Below, one piece after another: positions 46,130 through 54,300 of a stretch of 64,000 nt of DNA. Source of the DNA: Cyclobacteriaceae bacterium (lineage in GTDB: Bacteria; Bacteroidota; Bacteroidia; Cytophagales; Cyclobacteriaceae). The position numbers and the translations under genes are program-made. The DNA lies in the NCBI GenBank assembly GCA_958296015.1, contig CATQIH010000032.1, positions 21,795 to 85,794 on the forward strand, given 5' to 3'. Within the stretch, counting starts at the first letter, position 1. Each line of letters begins with the position of its first letter. The notes beneath the pieces are model-generated. The model searched no databases and had not been told where the DNA came from. It worked only from the letters and a program-made list of their open reading frames with translations.

Positions 46130-46333
46130 GTTTACTTACGTCAAGAAAGGTTATTAGACAATACAAGTCACACCGTAGGAATCTTTCCTAAGCAGCAGTG
46201 GCTTTTCTATCGCATACTTGCAACATCCGACGCGGAGTACATACCACTATATTACAGCACTGTCTCTGTATACCTGCAATATATTCTTGTAGAGATGAGG
46301 TGCGTCCTCGAGGAGCGCGATGCATATCTGAGG

Positions 46334-46353
46334 AGACGCGATGAATCGCGTCT
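46334..46353. repeat. Palindrome AGACGCGATGAATCGCGTCT
   Basis: Nine-base perfect arms around GA, ending right at the stop codon of the small gene at 46354. Preceded by a similar CGTCCTCGAGGAGCG stretch. Could be a dispersed repeat or a transcript end. Confidence 0.75.
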
Positions 46354-46578
46354 TTACGAACCTGCTTGTATCTCCTGTTTTACTTGTTCATGGCTGTATG
46401 TTTTGCCTTTGTCAACCTCACGTAGTGCCTGCATCAGCTCTTGTTTCTGTTGATCTGTCAAGGTGTGCCAGTAGTCTCCTTTTTGTTCGCCTTCCAACTG
46501 ATCGGCAAGGGTTTCTTTTAATTCAGGATTGTTACTTACCAATTGGTCTGCTATATCAGGTGTGCTGTTCATATGCAT
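46354..46578 (-). CDS. Small protein of unknown function, antitoxin-like tail
   Basis: 74 aa, acidic, no signal peptide: MHMNSTPDIADQLVSNNPEL, then DQQKQELMQALREVDKGKTY and SHEQVKQEIQAGS. The ending (Gly-Lys-x-Tyr/Ser-His-Glu-x-Val) resembles the last helix of addiction-module proteins. No toxin gene is adjacent. Real coding status moderately likely, as the frame has a good start and the composition is sensible. Confidence 0.5.
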   Translation of the reverse strand: MHMNSTPDIADQLVSNNPELKETLADQLEGEQKGDYWHTLTDQQKQELMQALREVDKGKTYSHEQVKQEIQAGS

Positions 46579-46886
46579 GTTGGGTTTTCTATCATTCTTT
46601 GTGTATCAATATATACTAATCATGCTAGAATAAAAAGGTTTGAGTCGTGATAAAACGACGAAACAGGTAGCGGAGGCAACGACCAGAAGGATGGTGGCTG
46701 ATAGTGCTTCATCAGGCATGGTCAGTGTCTGTTGGAAAGCATTTACTGAGTGCTTTTATAGATGACGATCTGTAACCTTTACTGCTACAGCATCAACATG
46801 ACAGGCAGCCTACTCATGTTGGGCACTCATTCATATACACAGACGGGCAATATGGGTGTATTTTGCGGTTTGTCTTTTCACCAATG
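46579..46886. other. Gap without a recognised gene
   Basis: Just over 300 bp between two minus-strand genes. No reading frame, RNA or strong repeat was found. One imperfect hairpin (AAAGCATTTACTGAGTGCTTT, near 46736) is present, written here as arms AAAGCA and TGCTTT. Confidence 0.5.
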
Positions 46887-47339
46887 CTAAGGATTCACTC
46901 TTTCCGGCACTTTAGGATGAGCAACATTGCCGTTGTGTTGTGGCTGCTGCGGTTCCGGGTCTTGTTCAAACTGTTGCGGCTCGGTGAGGGTGATGGCTAC
47001 ATTGTTTTTGGCAAACCCCAGCATCTTCCTGACAATCTTTTCTTTGTCTGAAATCAGCAGCAGGATCACCAGTATCAACACATAAAATCCGGTAATGATC
47101 AGAAAGCCCAGGGATGAACTGTCGAGCACATCGTTCAGGTAAAGCCCCAGCGTGACACTGCCGAAGATCAGTATGAAAAGGCCCACAATGCCCATAGCCG
47201 CAAAAATGACTACTTTGGTGATGATGTCTGTCGCCTTGTGCTTGGCATTTTCCTTCACCCGTTCTATTTCTATGCGGATATACACGCCAGGATTGCTGGC
47301 AACATCAATGTATTTGGCAATAGATTTAGGTATTCTCAT
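46887..47339 (-). CDS. Phage-holin-family-like membrane protein (Holin-X superfamily III)
   Basis: 150 aa. An N-terminal amphipathic segment (VYIRIEIERVKENAKHKATD) precedes two TM helices (IFAAMGIVGLFILIFGSVTL, FLIITGFYVLILVILLL) and a charged Pro/Gln-rich tail. This layout is that of the widespread bacterial holin-like family that is not phage-borne and has no proven lysis role. Monocistronic. Confidence 0.75.
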   Translation of the reverse strand: MRIPKSIAKYIDVASNPGVYIRIEIERVKENAKHKATDIITKVVIFAAMGIVGLFILIFGSVTLGLYLNDVLDSSSLGFLIITGFYVLILVILLLISDKEKIVRKMLGFAKNNVAITLTEPQQFEQDPEPQQPQHNGNVAHPKVPERVNP

Positions 47340-47411
47340 GTTTGTAGTAACTGTTTATGTATACTACAAAAATCGCCTGAAGATTGTTTTTAGTTTGATT
47401 CACGATATAGG

Positions 47412-47540
47412 ATGAAAAAAGACCGGAGACGGAAGTCCGAAGACCGAAGTGATGTACATAATACTTTACTTCGGACTCCCGACTTCTATCTCCGGTCTCT
47501 GTCTTCTACCTCCTGTCTTCCGTCTCCCAGCTTCCGTCTT
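47412..47540. repeat. Purine/pyrimidine simple repeat with inverted arms
   Basis: The top strand goes from GACCGGAGACGGAAGTCCGAA to TTCGGACTCCC, TCTCCGGTC, then CTTCTACCTCCTGTCTTCC. The first two form an imperfect hairpin (about 47422-47500). Same flavour as the patch at 25416-25441. Confidence 0.6.
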
Positions 47541-49604
47541 CTACCAAATCACCGCCCGCAGGCTATCGGGACGAATCATTTTGCTGTTGTCATTCAGGTC
47601 AAAGGCTTTTTTGAATTCGGGCAGGTTGCTGATCGGTCCCATCGCTCTGAACTCTCCAGGTGAGTGCGGATCGGTCATCACCTGGTTGCGCAGGGCTTCG
47701 GCTCTGTATTTTGAACGCCACACGGTAGCCCAGTTGATGAAGAACCGCTGCTCTGGCGTGAGGCCATCGATCTTGCCGGGCCTGCCGTTCTCATCAAAAT
47801 CTTTTTCCATTGCATAATAGGCCAGCGTCACGCCACCCAGGTCGGCAATGTTTTCGCCCAGCGTCAGCCTGCCATTCAGGTGCATGGAGTCGAGCACGGT
47901 GTAGCCTTCGTACTGGTCTACCACTTGCTGAGCGCGGGCATCAAAAAGCTTGGCATCTTCTGCTGTCCACCAGTCTTCCTGGTTGCCTACGGCATTGTAC
48001 TTACGTCCGGAGTCATCAAAGCCATGCGTGAGTTCATGTCCGATCACTGCGCCAATGCCCCCGTAGTTGACGGCCTTATCGGCCTGATAGTCATAGAACG
48101 GCGGTTGCAGGATAGCTGCCGGAAACACAATCTCGTTGAACGTCGGGCTGTAGTAAGCATTTACTGTTTGTGGGTTCATAAACCATTCTGAGCGGTCTAC
48201 CGGCTTGCCCAGCTTTTCTACGTTATCCTGATGGTTGAACAGGTTGCCGTTGATAACAGACTGCACCAGCGATGAGGTATCTACCTTTAAGCCTTCATAT
48301 GATTTCCATTTGTCGGGGTAAGCAATTTTTACGTTGAATGCATCGAGCTTTTCCTGTGCTTTGGCTTTGGTCTCCGGACTCATCCAATCAAGGTCTTTGA
48401 TACGTTCGCCAAATATCGAACGTACATTTTTGACCAGTACCTGCATGTTCTCTTTGGCTTCCGGCGGAAACACTTCCTTCACATAGATCTGCCCGAATGC
48501 CTGTCCCAGATAGCTGTTGACTTCTTCCAGCATACGTTTCCAGCGCGGGCGCATGGCCTGTGCTCCGTTGAGCTTGGCATCGTAGAAATCATAATTGGCC
48601 TGCACAAAGTCGTGGCTCATCACATCGGCAAAGGTATTGACGGTCTGGAACTTCAGGTACGCTTTCCAGTCGTTGAGGCTATACTTAGCGATGATCTTAT
48701 TCAGGCCCTGGTAGAAGCCGGGTTGGGTGATGATCACTTCCTGTATATCTGCCTGCGGCACATCACTGTCTTTGACATACGTCTTGAGATCAAACTGCTG
48801 AAGGTCATTTGAAAAAGCCGTGAAAGCCATCTTATGATAGGTGCTGTCCGGGTTGCGAGTCAAGGCACGGTCCATCGATACTTTTGCCAGATCAGTCTCG
48901 ATGTTCAACACGGTTTTGGCCGTCTGCTTTGTAGCTGCTTCCTTTTCACCGGTCAGCTGCATCAGCTTCACGATGTAGTCCTGATAATCAGTTCTAATCT
49001 TTTTAAACTCATCTTTATCGTTGAGGTAATAATCCTTATCGGGCAGGCTCAACCCTCCCTGACCAAAATAGTAAGCATAAGCTTCGCTATTCTTGCGGTC
49101 TACATATACATAGTCGCTAAACAGGGCACCCACACCCAGTTTATTCAGCCCGGCCACCACTTCGGGCAGTTGTGTTTTGGATGTCATGCTGCTGATCTTG
49201 TCCAGGTAAGGCTGCAAAGGCTTCGTGCCTGCCTCTTCGGCTTTCAGAGAGTCCATGCCGATTTTATAAAAAGCGAGTGCCTTGAGCGGATCGCCAGAGT
49301 ACTCTTCGGGATGTGCAGCAGCCTTCTTCATAATTTTCTGCTGTTCGTCGTTGTTGGTTTCCCGCAGCTCGTTGAAAGCACCCCAGCGAGTCTGGTCTTC
49401 TGGGATGGTGGTGTTCTTGAGCCAGCCTCCATTGGCATACTCATAGAAATTATCGCCCGGAGCCATGCTGGTATCCATATTTGCCAGCACCACCCCGTGT
49501 CCTTCCATCGGCTGGTTGGCCTCTTCCGAAGGCGAGTTACAACTGATCAGCATTCCCCACCCTGCAAAGGCAAGGGCACTGACAGACCATTTAACATTCT
49601 TCAT
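47541..49604 (-). CDS. M13-family zinc endopeptidase (neprilysin/PepO type), lipoprotein
   Basis: 687 aa from ATG 49604; the frame is open 32 codons higher but without a signal peptide. Lipobox GMLISCNSPSEEAN. M13 N-terminal domain: MAPGDNFYEYANGGWLKNT. Catalytic domain: NAYYSPTFNEIVFPAAILQP, IGAVIGHELTHGFDDSGRKY (HExxH) and GENIADLGGVTLAYYAM (third ligand Glu). End: DPHSPGEFRAMGPISNLPEF. Degrades peptides in the periplasm or at the surface. Single gene. Confidence 0.95.
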   Translation of the reverse strand: MKNVKWSVSALAFAGWGMLISCNSPSEEANQPMEGHGVVLANMDTSMAPGDNFYEYANGGWLKNTTIPEDQTRWGAFNELRETNNDEQQKIMKKAAAHPEEYSGDPLKALAFYKIGMDSLKAEEAGTKPLQPYLDKISSMTSKTQLPEVVAGLNKLGVGALFSDYVYVDRKNSEAYAYYFGQGGLSLPDKDYYLNDKDEFKKIRTDYQDYIVKLMQLTGEKEAATKQTAKTVLNIETDLAKVSMDRALTRNPDSTYHKMAFTAFSNDLQQFDLKTYVKDSDVPQADIQEVIITQPGFYQGLNKIIAKYSLNDWKAYLKFQTVNTFADVMSHDFVQANYDFYDAKLNGAQAMRPRWKRMLEEVNSYLGQAFGQIYVKEVFPPEAKENMQVLVKNVRSIFGERIKDLDWMSPETKAKAQEKLDAFNVKIAYPDKWKSYEGLKVDTSSLVQSVINGNLFNHQDNVEKLGKPVDRSEWFMNPQTVNAYYSPTFNEIVFPAAILQPPFYDYQADKAVNYGGIGAVIGHELTHGFDDSGRKYNAVGNQEDWWTAEDAKLFDARAQQVVDQYEGYTVLDSMHLNGRLTLGENIADLGGVTLAYYAMEKDFDENGRPGKIDGLTPEQRFFINWATVWRSKYRAEALRNQVMTDPHSPGEFRAMGPISNLPEFKKAFDLNDNSKMIRPDSLRAVIW

Positions 49605-49770
49605 ACTTGAAAAGATTAGATAATAATTGATTGCTATCCTATTACATGGAAATTTGCATAAAGATTCATAGAAAAATAAAAACGGAAAAGCACAAAACAA
49701 TTTATGGCTGTTAAAATTTTATAGATAGTTTTTAATCATATCACTACACATTGTTGTTATCTAACCAAAC

Positions 49771-50334
49771 ATGGAGTTTATGCAATTATTAAAATTACTT
49801 TCTATCGGCCTTTGCCTGTCGTTTGTGGCATCATCCTGCAACACCAGCAAGATCGCTTTCGGCAACTCTTATTACTTCAAGCAGACACCCAAAGAGGTGG
49901 TTACCCGTACTGCTGCCGTTCCCCGCGTTGATGCCACAGAGTTTACAGCATCCTCTCAGGCAGGTGCGCTGGCCTCCCGTACGCCGGTTGCTATTCCTCA
50001 GCCATTGGCAGATGCGGCACTGCGCTACGAACATGCCAACAAAGAACTGGAACGCACAGACCTGAGCCATGCTGAGAAAAGAATGCTGAAGGCCGAAAAG
50101 AAAACACAGAAGAAAGTTTTTAAGTCGGAACTGAAAAAGATCAGTAAGTCACAAAAACAGGCCGACGTAGGCGACCGGACAACCGGACTGATAAAAGCAG
50201 GCATCATTGTAGGTGCTGCCGGTCTGGTGATGCTGCTGATTGGTATTTTGGTGAGCGGTGGTGCCGTGCTTTCCACGCTTGGTGGTATATTCCTGGCCAT
50301 TGGCGTTGTGCTGATCCTGCTGAAAGTGCTATAA
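49771..50334 (+). CDS. Lipoprotein with C-terminal double membrane helix
   Basis: 187 aa. Signal peptide and lipobox LCLSFVASSC; then about 60 residues of Ala/Pro-rich chain, a strongly basic helix (HAEKRMLKAEKKTQKKVFKS), and two hydrophobic helices (LIKAGIIVGAAGLVMLLIGI, LSTLGGIFLAIGVVLILL). I know this layout from Bacteroidota hypothetical proteins only. Function unknown. Divergent from the M13 gene. Confidence 0.75.
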   Translation: MEFMQLLKLLSIGLCLSFVASSCNTSKIAFGNSYYFKQTPKEVVTRTAAVPRVDATEFTASSQAGALASRTPVAIPQPLADAALRYEHANKELERTDLSHAEKRMLKAEKKTQKKVFKSELKKISKSQKQADVGDRTTGLIKAGIIVGAAGLVMLLIGILVSGGAVLSTLGGIFLAIGVVLILLKVL

Positions 50335-50406
50335 GCGAAATATACCTGCACCGTCAACGGGGTTCGGTTCTCACGTGATGTCACGCAGGTTCCTTCTGTC
50401 GTCATA

Positions 50407-50432
50407 GCAGGTTCTCTCGAAGAGGAACCTGC
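50407..50432. repeat. Hairpin GCAGGTTC...GAACCTGC
   Basis: Eight-base perfect arms with an inner TCT/AGA pair closing a CGA loop. A partial extra arm (GCAGGTTCC) lies at 50386-50394. In the gap between the lipoprotein and lhgO. Confidence 0.7.
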
Positions 50433-50598
50433 GTAAAAACACGCTATGAAGGTGCAGTGGTGAAATTACTTACTACCAATTATAAAAGGTTTGTCAATGG
50501 TTGGCAAGCCTTTTACGTTTGGTGATCGCCTGTTTGTAAGATAATTTTGTGGCAAGACAGTCATAGAACTTCCTTTGACATACTAAAAGCAAACAACC

Positions 50599-51798
50599 TT
50601 GATATACGACATCCTCATCATTGGCGGCGGCATCGTGGGCCTGGCCACTGCCCTGAAGATCAAAGAAAGCCAGCCTACCCTGAAGGTAGTGCTGCTGGAA
50701 AAAGAAGCTACCCTGGCAGCCCACCAGACAGGCCACAACAGTGGGGTGATTCACTCAGGCATTTATTACAAACCCGGCAGTATGAAAGCCACCAACTGCA
50801 TCCATGGCTACCAACTGCTGCTGGCGTTTTGCGACCAGCACGAGATTCCCTACGACCTATGCGGAAAAATCATCGTAGCCACCTCTGCGGAAGAAATCCC
50901 GCAGCTGGACAAGATACTGGAACGAGGACATCAGAACGGCCTGTCGGGAATCAAACGCCTGTCGGTAGAAGCTATGAAAGAGCAGGAGCCGTATGTGGCC
51001 GGGGTAGATGCGCTGCTGGTACCACAAACAGGCATCATCAACTATAAGCAGGTGTCTGAGAAATATGCTGAGATATTTTGCCAGCAAGATGGCGAGATCA
51101 TGCTTGGTGAAAAGGTACAGGATGTGCAGGTGAAAGGGGCAATTTCTACAGTCATTACCAACCACCACACTTATGATACCCGGCTGGTGATCAACTGTGC
51201 CGGACTGTACTCTGATAAGATAGCGCAGCTCACCGGGCAGCAGGTAGACCTGCGCATCGTGCCCTTTCGGGGCGAGTATTACGAGCTGGTGCCAGACAAA
51301 CAGCACCTTGTCAACAACCTGATCTACCCAGTGCCCGACCCCAACTTCCCGTTTCTAGGCGTGCATTTTACCCGCATGATACAGGGCGGCATAGAGGCGG
51401 GTCCCAATGCTGTGCTGGCATTCCGCCGCGAAGGCTACACCCGCACGGCCCTCCATATGCCGGAGTTTGTAGAGACGCTCACCTGGCCCGGCTTTCAGAA
51501 GGTAGCTGCCAAATACTGGCAGGCGGGCCTGGGTGAAATATACCGGTCGTTTTCCAAAGCAGCCTTCACCAAAGCCCTGCAAAAGCTCATTCCTGCCATC
51601 CGAGAAGAAGACCTGGTACCCGCAGAGGCAGGCGTGCGCGCACAAGCCTGTAGCCGCGAAGGTGGCCTGCTCGACGACTTCCTGATCCTGGAAGATGCAC
51701 AGGCCATCAACGTCTGCAACGCCCCCTCGCCTGCTGCCACCTCATCACTATCCATCGGACAAACCGTATCGGAGCTTGCGTTGAAGCGTTTTGTATGA
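50599..51798 (+). CDS. lhgO: L-2-hydroxyglutarate oxidase
   Basis: 399 aa FAD enzyme of the DAO family that oxidises L-2-hydroxyglutarate to 2-oxoglutarate. Start is TTG 50599. FAD-binding IIGGGIVGLATALK; then TGHNSGVIHSGIYYKPGS (family hallmark), VPFRGEYYELVP, YPVPDPNFPFLGVHFTRM, PAEAGVRAQACSREGGLLDD and NAPSPAATSSLSIG. All typical regions present and length normal. A MITE is inserted 7 bp after the stop. Confidence 0.94.
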   Translation: MIYDILIIGGGIVGLATALKIKESQPTLKVVLLEKEATLAAHQTGHNSGVIHSGIYYKPGSMKATNCIHGYQLLLAFCDQHEIPYDLCGKIIVATSAEEIPQLDKILERGHQNGLSGIKRLSVEAMKEQEPYVAGVDALLVPQTGIINYKQVSEKYAEIFCQQDGEIMLGEKVQDVQVKGAISTVITNHHTYDTRLVINCAGLYSDKIAQLTGQQVDLRIVPFRGEYYELVPDKQHLVNNLIYPVPDPNFPFLGVHFTRMIQGGIEAGPNAVLAFRREGYTRTALHMPEFVETLTWPGFQKVAAKYWQAGLGEIYRSFSKAAFTKALQKLIPAIREEDLVPAEAGVRAQACSREGGLLDDFLILEDAQAINVCNAPSPAATSSLSIGQTVSELALKRFV

Positions 51799-51805
51799 TT
51801 TGCAC

Positions 51806-51981
51806 TATACTACGGTACATTTCCGATTTGTGCCGCCGTGGCCCGGCCCCACAAACCGGGGTATGGAAGCCGTGGACTGTGCGGGGCACCCACCCCCTGC
51901 CGGACGGTCTGCCGCGCGGTCGGCCCGTGCCGCCGTGGCCCGGTCCCACAGCCTACTTTCAGGCAAATGTACCGTATTGTA
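51806..51981. mobile_element. MITE copy 2 (176 bp) with perfect 9-bp target duplication
   Basis: TATACTACGGTACATTT at the left, AAATGTACCGTATTGTA at the right. GATTTGCAC precedes (51797-51805) and follows (51982-51990) exactly. The interior is GC-rich with the same GCCGCCGTGGCCCGG blocks as copy 1. Inserted right at the end of lhgO. Confidence 0.92.
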
Positions 51982-52040
51982 GATTTGCACATACCCGCAG
52001 CGGTGATAACAGATACTTTTTGGGGGAGGTAGTCATATAT

Positions 52041-52292
52041 TATTACATAAACCTTACTCCAGCTTGCAAGGCAGTCATGTTTTATTACATAGACCTTGCT
52101 TCATCATGCGAGGCAGTCAGGTATTCTTACATAGACCTTACTCCCACTGCGGAGGTAATGACTACACAACCGTTGAGAGTGATTACCTCCGTGGAGGTAA
52201 TGACTACACAACCATTGAGAGTGACTACCTCCGTGGAGGTAATGACTACACAACCATTGAGAGTGACTACCTCCGGTATTTTGGTAATGAAT
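52041..52292. repeat. 42-bp minisatellite, six diverged units
   Basis: Units start at 52041, 52083, 52125, 52167, 52209 and 52251. The first three contain TTACATAGACCTTACTCC-type sequence; from the third on, units carry GGAGGTAATGACTACACAAC and the palindrome ACCTCCGTGGAGGT. A gradual change from one unit type to another is visible. Nothing coding is evident in 51982-52389. Confidence 0.88.
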
Positions 52293-52389
52293 GGTTATGA
52301 TATTAAGAAGTAATAGCCAACAGGTTTGTTAAACTGCTGTAGGTAGCGATACAAAACAGGAAATGAAGTATAAATACAGGCATTGTAAC

Positions 52390-52785
52390 TCAACAAGCAC
52401 ACTCAATCTTTAGGCCGTTTGCTTTGGCTTTTGTTCCTTCTGTGGCATAACCATCAAACTTCCACCACTTGATGCCACCCATGAGTTCTTTTACTTTGAA
52501 TCCAAGTCTGGCCATCTGTAAGGCTCCCCTGGTAGAAGCGTTGCAGCCAATTCCGTCGCAGTAAGTGATATACAATATTTCTTTGTTCAGATGCTTGGTG
52601 GTTTCTTCGTTCATCTCGCGATGCGGTATATTGATTGCGCCCGGAATGTGCTCGGCCTCGTAGCCAAATGCTTTTCTTGCATCCAGAGCTACTACTTTTT
52701 TGCCGTTGGCCAGCGCATCGAACAGGTCAGACGGGTCCATTTCATAAGCCAGCTTGTTTTCGTAATGTGCCATTTGTGCATTCAT
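52390..52785 (-). CDS. Rhodanese-like domain protein
   Basis: 131 aa from ATG 52785 (MNAQMAHYENKLAYEMDPSD). Single rhodanese domain: VVALDARKAFGYEAEHIPGAINIPH, active loop ILYITYCDGIGCNASTRGAL, then KVKELMGGIKWWKFDGYA. The loop cysteine (in TYCDG) is in place; sulfurtransferase or redox sensing are possible. Ends in a Cys pair (KIECAC). Divergent from a LysR regulator with which it shares a control region, so probably its target. Confidence 0.88.
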   Translation of the reverse strand: MNAQMAHYENKLAYEMDPSDLFDALANGKKVVALDARKAFGYEAEHIPGAINIPHREMNEETTKHLNKEILYITYCDGIGCNASTRGALQMARLGFKVKELMGGIKWWKFDGYATEGTKAKANGLKIECAC

Positions 52786-52818
52786 GGTTATAAAATATAG
52801 TTTGGTTAATGAATGATA

Positions 52819-52826
52819 CAAAGCTA
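52819..52826 (-). promoter_or_regulatory. -7 box of the rhodanese gene
   Basis: Minus-strand TAGCTTTG fits TAnnTTTG, 34 bp before the ATG. The left half of the inverted repeat at 52850 lies where the -33 element is expected. Confidence 0.55.
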
Positions 52827-52849
52827 TAGGAATGCATCACACGATAAAA

Positions 52850-52886
52850 ATGAAAAGAATTCATCGTTTGTATCTATTCTTTTCAT
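52850..52886. promoter_or_regulatory. Inverted repeat, candidate LysR operator
   Basis: ATGAAAAGAAT (52850-52860) and its exact complement ATTCTTTTCAT (52876-52886), 15 bp apart, in the 154-bp gap between the rhodanese and LysR genes. A TAAATTTG box for the LysR gene is at 52901-52908. Confidence 0.65.
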
Positions 52887-52939
52887 AGCAAACTGACAAT
52901 TAAATTTGGTTTCTTTGCAAGTACTCTATCCTATAAAAT

Positions 52940-53839
52940 ATGGAAATAAGACACCTGCGACTCGTCAAGGCCATTGTGGAAGAAGGCAGCATTACCAGGG
53001 CCATCGATAGTTTGCATCTCACGCAATCGGCACTGAGCCATCAGCTCAAAGAAGCGGAATATCAATTGGGTACAAAGTTATTTTTACGGACTAACAAAAA
53101 GCTGGTATTAACCAAAGCCGGTGAAAAGTTATACCGGACGGCCAACGAAGTACTTAGCAAACTTGCTGATACTGAGCGCGAGATCAAACAGATGATTTTT
53201 GGAGAAATAGGCGAAATCAGGATCAGCACGGAGTGCTACTCAAGTTACCACTGGCTGCCTTCGGTGCTGAAACAGTTTCACGGGTTGTACCCAAGCATAG
53301 CACTGAAAATTGTGATGGAAGCCACACATTACCCGCTGCAAAAGCTGTTGGCCAATGTACTAGACATCGCTATCATCAGTGATCCGGTCAAAGATCAGCA
53401 CATCAAGTACTACGAGCTTTTTCAGGATGAAATGGTGATGGTGGTGGCGGAGAACCATGCCTGGGCAAGCAAAAAATATGTGATAGCAGAAGACTTTGCC
53501 AATCAGCACCTGCTCATACATTCGCTACCGATGGAAACAGTGACCGTACATCAGCTATTGCTGGCACCTGCCAATATCACGCCCAAAAAGATTACCCCTC
53601 TGCCCCTCACAGAGGCTTCTATAGAAATGGTGAAGGCAGAAATGGGTATCATGGCAATGGCGAAGTGGGCTTTGCAGCCTTACCTGAAAAACAACGCCCT
53701 ACGGGCCGTTAAGATCGGCAGAAACGGTTTGAAGAGAAAGCACTACATCGCCATCATGAACAACAAAACCTACCCCGCATACTTTCATCACTTTATTACA
53801 TTCCTACAAACCGAAATCAACCTGCAATGGAATACCTGA
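52940..53839 (+). CDS. LysR-family transcriptional regulator
   Basis: 299 aa. N-terminal winged helix-turn-helix, MEIRHLRLVKAIVEEGSITR and SALSHQLKEAEYQLGTKLFL, then a linker helix and the substrate-binding domain (about 90-299). Closely resembles the MetR/CysB-like subgroup by IRISTECYSSYHWLPSVL. It probably controls the divergent rhodanese gene and itself; inducer unknown, and a sulfur-related signal would fit the target. The 3' end overlaps the ruined GNAT gene by 13 bp. Confidence 0.93.
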   Translation: MEIRHLRLVKAIVEEGSITRAIDSLHLTQSALSHQLKEAEYQLGTKLFLRTNKKLVLTKAGEKLYRTANEVLSKLADTEREIKQMIFGEIGEIRISTECYSSYHWLPSVLKQFHGLYPSIALKIVMEATHYPLQKLLANVLDIAIISDPVKDQHIKYYELFQDEMVMVVAENHAWASKKYVIAEDFANQHLLIHSLPMETVTVHQLLLAPANITPKKITPLPLTEASIEMVKAEMGIMAMAKWALQPYLKNNALRAVKIGRNGLKRKHYIAIMNNKTYPAYFHHFITFLQTEINLQWNT

Positions 53840-54300
53840 TAAGAGCTACAGAAGCAAAAGATATGGCAACCCTTATTGAATTGTGCCGGAAACTATACTA
53901 CGGTACATTTGGCTTAAAGTGGGCTGTGAGGACACAGCCCACGGCCTTCGCGCCTCGGTTTGTGTCTCCACAAACCGAAACTGTACCGTAGTATAGCCGG
54001 AAACATAGTGAGTATGAAAAAGTACCTTATGACTCGACAGGAAAACGGGCACGGCTTGAAGATGCTATTTTTTCTGCAAGTCCCAGGTTATTTTGTCTTG
54101 TGGTAGAGTATCAGTAGCAGGTGGTAGGTTACGCTTCTTACACTTTTGATTTTTCTACCTGGGATGCCTGTACATTTTTGTATTTGGACTGCCTATATTT
54201 GGAAGCCAGCTTCAGAGGTTTCGGAATCGGCGAGGCAATCATGGAAAGAATCAAAGAAACTGCTACCCAAACCGGATGCGTTATACTTCATGGCGGATAA
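53827..54300 (+). pseudogene. GNAT N-acetyltransferase interrupted by a MITE
   Basis: Removing the 102-bp element and one 9-bp duplication restores MEYLIRATEAKDMATLIELC, RKHSEYEKVPYDSTGKRARL, FCLVVEYQ*QVVGYASYTFD, FSTWDACTFLYLDCLY, FRGFGIGEAIMERIKE. The GFGIG stretch is the acetyl-CoA loop (R-G-x-G-x-G/A type). A TAG stop at 54115-54117 sits where Gln would fit. The 3' end is lost where the IS4-type element begins (54282). The gene is dead by three separate events. Its 5' end overlaps lysR, so it was probably under the same control. Confidence 0.85.
53894..53995. mobile_element. MITE copy 3 (102 bp) with perfect 9-bp target duplication
   Basis: Ends TATACTACGGTACA and its exact complement. 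GCCGGAAAC before (53885-53893) and after (53996-54004). Interior holds two hairpins: GTGGGCTGTG/CACAGCCCAC and CGGTTTGTG/CACAAACCG. The shortest and most symmetrical copy. Confidence 0.93.

Noticed and set aside
46887..47339. Prophage holin as a sign of a prophage
   Set aside because: No endolysin or other phage genes are near; this holin-like family is common outside phages.
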